Positions 1 to 8,300 of a stretch of DNA of 11,049 nt are shown here, piece by piece; position 1 is the stretch's first letter; each line of letters begins with the position of its first letter. The position numbers were made by a program, and so were the translations under genes. Under the pieces are notes generated by a model, which was given only the letters and a program-made list of their open reading frames with translations, searched no databases and was not told the DNA's origin. The stretch comes from DASUPK01 sp036276255 (GTDB lineage Bacteria; Actinomycetota; Thermoleophilia; Solirubrobacterales; 70-9), in assembly GCA_036276255.1 (NCBI GenBank), contig DASUPK010000181.1, positions 1 through 11,049 of the forward strand, written 5' to 3'.

Positions 1-572
1 TGCCGAAGGACGCCGGCGGAAGCTCGCTGAACAGCTACGGGCGCCCCGCGAACGGCCAGGGCGACATCACCGTCTCGAACCTCGACCTGCGGCTGCCCGT
101 GGCGGACGACCCCGGTGCCGCCGCCGGCCAGGTCGGCGCAGCGCCCGCGCTGCCGCTTCCGTGCGGCACGGAGATCGCCCCTCAATTCTCCTCCGCGTCC
201 TACCTGCGCGCCTCGCTCGGGACCGGCAAGGTGGTCGTGAAGGGCAAGACCGCCAAGGTGCCGGTCGACTCCGCACCCGGCAACAACCCCTGCCAGGTGC
301 AGGTCCGCCTGCTCGGGTCGGGCAAGGGCACGAGCGTGCGTTCCGCGAAGAAGCACAAGAAGAGCGGCAAGAAGAAGGTCCTCGGGCGGGGCAAGGCGAC
401 CATTCCGGGCGGCCAGAGCGCGACTGTGAAGCTGAAGCTCAGCAAGCATGGCCGCGCCACGGTGGCGCGCGGTCGCGGGATCCGCGTCCAGGTCACCACG
501 ATCGACCCGAAGGGCAATACGGCCCAGACCGTCAAGGTCAACTTCAAGCACAAGAAGCACAAGAAGAAGTAG
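1..572 (+). CDS. C-terminal part of a probable secreted/surface protein (5' end outside window)
   Basis: The frame is open from base 3 to the TAG at 570-572, giving 189 residues with no start inside the window that need be used. The first part (ITVSNLDLRLPV, then a Pro/Ala-rich stretch) vaguely recalls the C-terminal jelly-roll of CocE/NonD or X-Pro dipeptidyl-peptidase hydrolases, but this is weak. From about residue 75 a Val/Thr/Lys-rich segment (GKVVVKGKTAKVPVDSAPG, GQSATVKLKLSKHGRATV, VTTIDPKGNTAQTVKV) has the alternating pattern of a small beta-sandwich. Such tails end many exported proteins of Solirubrobacterales. Two lysine clusters interrupt it, one in the middle (KKHKKSGKKK) and one at the extreme C-terminus (KHKKHKKK). 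Two cysteines in the segment could form a disulfide. The N-terminus, signal peptide and any catalytic domain lie upstream and cannot be judged. The family assignment is a guess; the reading frame itself is secure. Confidence 0.75.
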   Translation, partial: PKDAGGSSLNSYGRPANGQGDITVSNLDLRLPVADDPGAAAGQVGAAPALPLPCGTEIAPQFSSASYLRASLGTGKVVVKGKTAKVPVDSAPGNNPCQVQVRLLGSGKGTSVRSAKKHKKSGKKKVLGRGKATIPGGQSATVKLKLSKHGRATVARGRGIRVQVTTIDPKGNTAQTVKVNFKHKKHKKK

Positions 573-581
573 CTCCCTGGT

Positions 582-587
582 CATACT
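582..587 (+). promoter_or_regulatory. Candidate -10 element of a leaderless acnA transcript
   Basis: The hexamer CATACT matches TATAAT at four positions, including the key A at -11 and T at -7. It is followed by exactly 6 nt (GACCCT) and then the GTG start of acnA at 594, so the predicted transcription start is the first base of the start codon. There is no Shine-Dalgarno sequence in the 21-nt gap after the preceding stop, which supports leaderless initiation. I see no convincing -35; that position falls in the lysine-codon tail of the upstream gene. Confidence 0.4.
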
Positions 588-593
588 GACCCT

Positions 594-3409
<2,816 letters not shown>

Positions 3410-3413
<4 letters not shown>

Positions 3414-3796
3414 GGCTGGTTCGCGTCGTCGAGGGCGGCCCGTAGAGCGGCGATGTCGTCGGACCCGAAGACAACCCGGTTCTGCGTGGCGATATAGACG
3501 AGGTCCAGGTTGACTCCAGCCCGCGCGACCTTCCGAGCAAGGTCCGCCAGCACGCCGGGGCGGTCCTCGACCTCAACCACGACGACCTCCCGCTCCCGGG
3601 TCACCCCGACGTGCGAGATCGCCAGTGCGTGCTTCACCGCCTCCGCGTGCGGGACCAGGATGTGCAGCTCGGCGCGCTCACCGGCGCCGACGCACGTGGC
3701 GGCGGCGATGTTCACCCCCGCATCGCTGATCGACATCGCCACCTCGGCCAGCGCGCCGGGGGTGTTCTCGATGTCGATGACCAGGTCGACCGCCAT
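3410..3796 (-). CDS. Tandem ACT-domain protein
   Basis: A 128-residue protein made of two ACT modules. The first starts at about residue 3 (LVIDIENTPGALAEVAMSIS, then DAGVNI). The second starts at about residue 70 (VVVVEVEDRPGVLADLARKV, then ARAGVNLDLVYIA). The (D/N)xPG(A/V)L turn followed by a helix and an (A)GVN(I/L) strand is the ACT signature seen in amino-acid-binding regulatory domains. There is no catalytic domain, so a stand-alone ligand sensor or regulatory partner is the likely role; the ligand cannot be read from sequence. The frame stays open 43 codons further upstream, but that extension (rich in Pro, Arg and Gly) is not ACT-like and runs into hairpin-rich DNA, so ATG 3796 is preferred. 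No clear ribosome-binding site precedes it. It converges on acnA with overlapping stops. Confidence 0.85.
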
Positions 3797-3891
3797 GCGC
3801 AGGTGCGCACTCAGCCTACTCGCGAATCCGCAGGGAGGGACCCGGATGGCCGGCCCCCGTTTCCCCTGTTGGTTGGTCGCACGGAAGAAGC

Positions 3892-3942
3892 GGCGTGGCG
3901 GGGCCGCGGGAGGCAGGGGGTCCACACGGCCCGCGCCACGCC
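3892..3942. other. Long GC-rich imperfect hairpin (stem A)
   Basis: Bases 3892-3906 pair with 3927-3942: GGCGTGGCG with CGCCACGCC and GGGCCG with CGGCCC, with a single bulged G at 3933. This makes a 15-bp stem around a 20-nt loop. It lies in the gap between the ACT gene (start 3796) and the DUF3817-like gene (stop 4017), both on the minus strand. It could belong to the 5' leader of the ACT gene, to a terminator, or to an independent small RNA. No poly-T follows on either strand. Confidence 0.5.
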
Positions 3943-3944
3943 TG

Positions 3945-3977
3945 CGCGTCGGTAGCCAGGGAGGGATTTCCGACGCG
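3945..3977. other. Hairpin (stem B) next to stem A
   Basis: CGCGTCGG at 3945-3952 pairs perfectly with CCGACGCG at 3970-3977, an 8-bp stem with a 17-nt loop. It starts two bases after stem A ends and finishes one base before stem C begins. Its role is unknown; see the finding on the whole cluster. Confidence 0.4.
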
Positions 3978-3978
3978 A

Positions 3979-4011
3979 TCGTTCCCGGAGGCGGGACTGT
4001 CCCGGGAACGA
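3979..4011 (-). terminator. Probable hairpin terminator after the DUF3817-like gene (stem C)
   Basis: TCGTTCCCGG at 3979-3988 pairs perfectly with CCGGGAACGA at 4002-4011, a 10-bp stem with a 13-nt loop. It lies 5 nt past the TGA stop at 4017-4019 of the minus-strand gene. An alternative smaller fold, GGGAC-T-GTCCC (3993-4003), uses part of the loop. No U-tract follows, as is common for hairpin terminators in GC-rich actinobacteria. Position supports the terminator reading. It could instead be part of a larger structured RNA with stems A and B. Confidence 0.45.
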
Positions 4012-4016
4012 GTCTG

Positions 4017-4409
4017 TCAAGTTAGTACGTCCTCCCGCCTCCTTTGATTATTCCCCGTTTGGTCCTGCGGTGTCAACTCTCGCGGCCCGATTCCCCATCC
4101 GCGGCGCTCGATCAGCTCGATTCCGATCACCGCGCCCACCGGCCCGAGCGGTGTGAGGGTCGCCGCCAGCAGCGGCCAGGGCGCCTCGCGGCGCATGATC
4201 GCCCAGAAGATCAGCGCGCAGAGGCCCAGATAGCCGATTCCGTGCAGCAGGCCGAAGAGTGCGGTCTCCGTGGGGTAGCCGGGCGCGATCCAGAAGAAGA
4301 GCAGCGCCGTGAACAGGCCGAGCTCGAACCAGGACGCGAGCTTGACCCAGTGGAAGAGCCGGCCGGGGACGGGCCTGCGTGCGGCATCTCCCTGCTCAGC
4401 CGTCGCCAT
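4017..4409 (-). CDS. Small integral membrane protein, DUF3817-like
   Basis: A 130-residue protein with about three hydrophobic segments, at roughly residues 24-44 (LASWFELGLFTALLFFWIAP), 50-70 (LFGLLHGIGYLGLCALIFWA) and 77-97 (PWPLLAATLTPLGPVGAVIG). The short soluble N-terminus is followed by an aromatic/basic entry and an LLHGIG helix, the arrangement seen in DUF3817 membrane proteins, whose function is not established. The C-terminal 30 residues are polar and basic (Gln/Asn/Arg-rich) and probably cytoplasmic. Start ATG 4409 is chosen because a -10-like TAGTTT sits exactly 6 nt upstream, consistent with a leaderless transcript; no ribosome-binding site is visible. It is a lone gene divergent from the small plus-strand zinc-ribbon candidate. 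The family assignment rests on hydrophobic pattern and length only. Confidence 0.8.
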   Translation of the reverse strand: MATAEQGDAARRPVPGRLFHWVKLASWFELGLFTALLFFWIAPGYPTETALFGLLHGIGYLGLCALIFWAIMRREAPWPLLAATLTPLGPVGAVIGIELIERRGWGIGPRELTPQDQTGNNQRRREDVLT

Positions 4410-4415
4410 GGGTTG

Positions 4416-4421
4416 AAACTA
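4416..4421 (-). promoter_or_regulatory. Candidate -10 element of the DUF3817-like gene
   Basis: On the minus strand TAGTTT fits the TANNNT form. It is followed by 6 nt (CAACCC) and the ATG at 4409, giving a leaderless start. It is the weakest match of the four similar sites in this window, and no -35 is evident. Confidence 0.3.
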
Positions 4422-4492
4422 GCGGCTGTCCGGATTCGACACCCGGTCGGAGTGCCGTGGGGCGATCTTCATACCGGCTGTCCATAGTTTTG

Positions 4493-4510
4493 TTGACCCG
4501 GGCCAGTCAA
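4493..4510. promoter_or_regulatory. Short dyad TTGAC-N8-GTCAA, possible operator
   Basis: TTGAC at 4493-4497 and GTCAA at 4506-4510 form a perfect 5-8-5 inverted repeat. It lies in the 102-bp divergent gap between the membrane-protein gene and the small zinc-ribbon candidate, one base before the latter's first ATG. The geometry suits a dimeric repressor, but a dyad this short can arise by chance. Confidence 0.2.
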
Positions 4511-4511
4511 G

Positions 4512-4721
4512 ATGCCCGCCATGGAGCGATTCCACGGAGATCAAGGTTCCAACGTGAGCATGAGGAGGCTCGTGCGGTTGCAGCGCTCGTATCGGTGCGC
4601 GAGCTGCGACGCAGAACACCACTCCTGGGCTCGGCTCAGCTCCTGTCCCGACTGCGGCCGTTCCCTCTCGGTGGCCGTGATCAGACGGGCAGCGCTAGCG
4701 GCAGCCAGGCCGGTCCACTAG
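4512..4721 (+). CDS. Possible zinc-ribbon miniprotein
   Basis: An open frame of 69 codons. Its middle holds two CxxC knuckles 15 residues apart, CASC at residues 29-32 and CPDC at 45-48, in the context YRCASCDAEHHSWARLSSC followed by PDCGRSL. This spacing and the aromatic/Gly surroundings recall compact zinc ribbons such as the N-terminal one of RadA/Sms, so zinc binding is likely if the gene is real. The rest is basic and featureless. The start is unsure: ATG 4512, ATG 4521, GTG 4554 and ATG 4560 are all in frame, none has a good ribosome-binding site, and all keep the four cysteines. A weak CATAGT at 4483-4488 could serve as -10. It is isolated, divergent from the membrane-protein gene and convergent with the NTF2-like gene. 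No function can be assigned. Confidence 0.5.
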   Translation: MPAMERFHGDQGSNVSMRRLVRLQRSYRCASCDAEHHSWARLSSCPDCGRSLSVAVIRRAALAAARPVH

Positions 4722-4730
4722 CGGTTTTGT

Positions 4731-4773
4731 GGGCCGGCCGCTTGCTGCCGCGACTTGATGGCGAAGCCGGCCC
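4731..4773. terminator. Possible terminator between convergent genes
   Basis: GGGCCGGC at 4731-4738 pairs perfectly with GCCGGCCC at 4766-4773 across a 27-nt loop. It fills the 54-bp gap between the stop of the plus-strand zinc-ribbon candidate (4721) and the stop of the minus-strand NTF2-like gene (4776), where a bidirectional terminator would be expected. There is no T-run. GC-rich dyads of this size are not rare here, so support is mainly positional. Confidence 0.3.
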
Positions 4774-4775
4774 GC

Positions 4776-5183
4776 TCAGCTTGGTTCAGCTAGTCCGGCC
4801 GCCTTCTGGGCTGCCGCGCGATCCATGAACCCCTGCATACGCGTCACCCGTCCTTCGCGGAGAGTGAAGATGGCCGCCGTCTCGCCCTCCAACTCGACAC
4901 CACTTTCCCTGCCGCGCAGGTGTTCGCGCAGAAGAACGACCACGTGGTCGCCGGCGTCGAGGAACTCCTCCGGCTCGATGCGGCGCTCCTCCCAGGCCTC
5001 GCCGTCCTTCTCGTACTCCTGGATCACCTCGGCGACACCGCGGGCGATTCGGCCCTCCTCGACGCCGCCGACGGTCCCGTGCAACTCGATATCGGGATCC
5101 ACCAGCTCGGCGACTCGCGGCCAGTCCCGTCGCACGCCGGCGTCCAGGAAGGACTTGACGACGTTGATGTTCTCCTCCGACAT
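4776..5183 (-). CDS. SnoaL-like / nuclear transport factor 2 fold protein
   Basis: A 135-residue single-domain protein with the alpha+beta-barrel pattern of the SnoaL/NTF2-like superfamily. It has an N-terminal helix (NINVVKSFLDAGVRRDWPRV), the AELVDPDIELHG strand, a mid-protein IARGVAEVIQEYEK helix, then the paired strands FLDAGDHVVVLLREHLRG and TAAIFTLREGRVTRMQGFMD. The family covers ketosteroid-isomerase-like enzymes, polyketide cyclases and many uncharacterised proteins. No catalytic residue set can be assigned, so function is open. Start ATG 5183 gives the usual MSEEN-type N-terminus, and a -10-like GATACT lies exactly 6 nt upstream. It is on the same strand as the large dehydrogenase gene but separated from it by 123 bp of palindrome-rich DNA, and it has its own predicted promoter, so it is probably a separate transcript. 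Confidence 0.9.
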   Translation of the reverse strand: MSEENINVVKSFLDAGVRRDWPRVAELVDPDIELHGTVGGVEEGRIARGVAEVIQEYEKDGEAWEERRIEPEEFLDAGDHVVVLLREHLRGRESGVELEGETAAIFTLREGRVTRMQGFMDRAAAQKAAGLAEPS

Positions 5184-5189
5184 CCCGCC

Positions 5190-5195
5190 AGTATC
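5190..5195 (-). promoter_or_regulatory. Candidate -10 element of the NTF2-like gene
   Basis: On the minus strand GATACT (four matches to TATAAT, with A at -11 and T at -7) is followed by GGCGGG and then ATG 5183. The predicted transcription start coincides with the start codon. No ribosome-binding site at proper spacing and no clear -35 are present. Confidence 0.4.
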
Positions 5196-5229
5196 TCAGC
5201 GGAGTGCGACCCGGCTTCCCCATCAGATC

Positions 5230-5306
5230 GCGGCCACAAGCGGCCGCCCCACGTAAGTCGCTACGGGCTTCGCCCTCCGCTCCGAAGTGGAGCGGCCTGG
5301 TGGCCG
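5230..5306 (-). terminator. Stacked palindromes after the 2-oxoglutarate dehydrogenase gene
   Basis: Four inverted repeats lie in 77 bp. They are CGGCC-TGGT-GGCCG (5293-5306, abutting the TAG stop at 5307-5309), CCGCTCC-GAAGT-GGAGCGG (5277-5295), GGGC-TTC-GCCC (5265-5275) and GCGGCC-ACAAGC-GGCCGC (5230-5247). The first two overlap by three bases and are mutually exclusive. Position directly downstream of a long minus-strand gene suggests transcription termination or 3'-end protection. The compact design also resembles REP-like dispersed palindromes, which cannot be tested from one copy. No T-tract follows. Confidence 0.45.
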
Positions 5307-8300
5307 CTAGGCCGGATCCGCGCGGCCCATCAGGGCCGTGAGGACGATCCGCTCCTGCTCCTTGGTGTGGGCCACCGCATAGCCCTCGCCGGGGCTCGCG
5401 CGTGGCGGCCGCCCGATGTAGCCGAGCTCGACACCGTCGGGCAGCAGCTCGGGCATCCGGCGCTGCATCACCGACCAGGCGCCCATGTTCCGTGGCTCCT
5501 CCTGGACCCAGACGATCTCCTTCAGGCTCGGATAGCTCGCGATCAGCTCGGTGAGCTGCTCCTTGGCGAACGGATAGAGGAGCTCGGCGCGGGCGATTGC
5601 GACGTTCTCGCTCTCCTCGCGCTTGGGAGCGGCGTCGATGTCGTAGTAGATCTTGCCGCTGCAGAGGACGAGCCGCTCGACCTTGTCCTTGCGGCCCTCC
5701 GAATGCGGGTCATCCAGGACGAACTGGAAAGACCCGGAGGAGAGGTCCTCGAGCGTCGAGGTCGCTCGCGGCAGGCGCAGCAGGCCCTTCGGCGTGAAGA
5801 CCACCATCGGCCTGGCCTTCTGGATGTGGGCCTGGCGGCGCAACAGATGGAAGTACTGCGCGGCGGTGGAGGGATTCGCGATCCGGATGTTGCCCTCGGC
5901 GGCGAGCTGGATGAAGCGCTCGATCCGCGCGCTCGAGTGCTCGGGGCCGGCGCCCTCGTAGCCGTGGGGGAGCAGGAGCGTCAGGCGTGAGGTCTGACCC
6001 CACTTCGCCTCGGCCGAGACGATGAAGCTGTCGATGATCACCTGCGCCGCGTTGCCGAAGTCCCCGAACTGGGCCTCCCAGAGGATCAGGCTGTCGGGCG
6101 AGGCGGCCGAGTAGCCGTACTCGAAGCCCAGGCAGGCGGTTTCAGAGAGCGGGCTGTTGTGGAGCTCCAGCGGCGCGTTCGCCTCGGGCAGGTTCTGGAT
6201 CGGCGCATAGTGCAGCCCCGTCTTCTCGTCGTGGAGGACGAGGTGGCGGTTGGAGAACGTCCCGCGCTCGGTGTCCTGGCCGGTGAACCGGACATGGACC
6301 TCCTCCGTCAGCATCGAAGCCAGCGCAAGGGCTTCGGCGTGGCCGAACTCGATCCCGCCCTCGTTCATCGCGTCGAGCCGCTTGGAGAGGGGCTTGCGGA
6401 GCTTGCGGTGGATGGTGAAGCTGTCCGGGACCCGGAGGAGCTCCTCGTTCAGCTTGCGGAGCCGCTCCTCGGGAACCGCCGTATCGACGCTCGGGCTGCG
6501 GGTGCGGTCGAGCTCCCCGGTGCCGGTGGCCGTGGGATCGGCGAAGTCGCCGGACTCGATCTTCTTGCGGAGATCATCGTGGGCGGCCTTGAGCCCCCGC
6601 TGGCGCTCGTTGTTCCGCTCCTCGACCTCGTCGGGGGCGACCATGCCCTCCTTGACCAGCTCCTCGGCGTAGAGCTGGCTGACCGGCGGGTGCTCCTTGA
6701 TCTTGGCCGCCATCAGGGGCTGGGTGTAGGCGGGCTCGTCGGTCTCGTTGTGGCCGAAGCGGCGGTAGCCGATCAGGTCGATGACCACGTCGCGGCCCCA
6801 GCGCTCGCGGTAAGCCATTGCCAGGCGGACGGCGGCGACGGATGCCTCCGGGTCGTCGGCGTTCACGTGGATGATCGGCACGTTGAAGCCCTTCGCCATG
6901 TCGGCCGCATAGGGGGTGGAGCGCCCCTCCTCGGGATCGGTCGTGAAGCCGATCTGGTTGTCCTGGATGATGTGGATCGTGCCGCCCGTCGCATAGCCCT
7001 TCAGCGACTGGAGGTTGAGCGTTTCCGCTACGACGCCCTGCGCCGGGAAGGCCGCGTCGCCGTGGAGGAGCACCGGGACGGCGGCCATTGGGTCGTGCTC
7101 GAGGCGGCCGTTCTGCTGGCTGGTCTGGGAGGCCCGCGCGGCGCCGGTGACCACGGGGTCCACGAACTCGAGGTGGCTCGGGTTCGGATACAGGCGGACA
7201 CCGATCTCGGAGCCGTCCTTCGTCTTGTAGAGGCCGCCGTGGCCGTAGTGGTACTTGACGTCGCCGGTGCCGCCGGTGGGGATCGCGGCGAGCGACTTGA
7301 CCGCCTCGATCGCCTTGGCCCCCTCGAACTCGGCCAGGATCGCCTCGACCGGACGGCCGATGTTGTGGGCGAGGACAGCGAGCCGGCCGCGATGGGCCAT
7401 GCCGATGACCACGTCGTGCGCGCCCTCGGTGTGGGCCATCTCGAAGACCTCGTCGAGCATCGGCACAACGGCGTCCAGACCCTCGATCGAGAACATCTTC
7501 TGGCCGAGGTAGGCCTTCTCCAGGTAGCGCTCGAAGCCGAACACCTGGATCAGGCGGTCGAGAAGCCGCTGCTTCTCCTCGGACTCGAGCGGCTTGCGGT
7601 GCCAGCCGGTCTCGATCATGTCGCGCAGCCACATGCGCTGCTGGTGCGAGGAGAGGTGCTCGATCTGGTACGCGATCGTGCCGCAGTAGGCCTCGCGCAT
7701 CCGCGGCAGCACCTCGAGCAGCGTCTCGCCCTCGACGCCGATGCGGAGGATCTCCGCCGGGATCTGGGCCATCAGCTCGGGGGTCAGGTTGAGGTTCTCG
7801 GGCTGGATCGCGGGATCGCCCTTCGGCTCGGAGCCGAGCGGGTCGAGCCGGGCCGCGAGGTGGCCGTGGGTCCGGTAGCCCTTGAGCAGCGAGGTCGCGG
7901 CCTGCACCGCCTGGAGGAGCTCCGTGTTGGGCTTCGCAGCGATGCTGGCGGCCGTGGGCGCGCCCGGCGCGGCCAGGGGTGGGGCGGACGCCGAGGCTGC
8001 GTGCGCCGAGGTAATCGGGGTGGGATCGACCTCGAGGTCCCGCGCGACCGACTCGTAGAAGTCGTCCTCGCCCTGCAGCAGCTCCTCGATCCGGCGGAGG
8101 AAGGATCCGGACTCGGCCCCCTGGATCACCCGGTGGTCATAGGTGGAGGTCATCGTCATCACCTTCGAGACCCCGAGCGCCTTGATCTTCTCCGGCGGAG
8201 CGTGCCTCCACTCGACCGGATAGGCGAGCGAGCCGCAGGCGACGATCGTGCCTTGGCCCTCGAGCAGGCGCGGCACCGAGGCGACGGTTCCGAGGCCGCC

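Noticed and set aside
3797..3925. A 43-residue N-terminal extension of the ACT protein.
   Set aside because: The extension is Pro/Arg/Gly-rich, runs into the hairpin region and has no ribosome-binding site. The ACT fold begins right after ATG 3796.
3797..4016. A known riboswitch class (cyclic di-GMP, cyclic di-AMP, TPP, SAM, fluoride, ZTP) in the hairpin gap.
   Set aside because: I compared the conserved cores I remember on both strands and none fits. A short GGTAGCCAGG resemblance to the cyclic di-GMP aptamer lacks the rest of its core.
3811..4020. A 69-codon minus-strand frame with a TTG start at 4020 and an AAGGAGG at 4038-4044.
   Set aside because: The Shine-Dalgarno-like sequence is about 17 nt from the start, too far. 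The frame reads straight through the three hairpins and the protein is arginine-rich without any pattern.
4015..4020. A perfect TTGACA on the minus strand, as a -35 for the ACT gene.
   Set aside because: No -10-like hexamer occurs 15-19 nt downstream; that position is inside the GC-rich terminator stem.
4920..5990. A 356-codon plus-strand frame spanning the NTF2-like gene and the 3' end of the dehydrogenase gene.
   Set aside because: It is antisense to two well-supported genes, mostly in the same codon-register shadow, and crosses a palindromic spacer. The translation is low-complexity and family-less.
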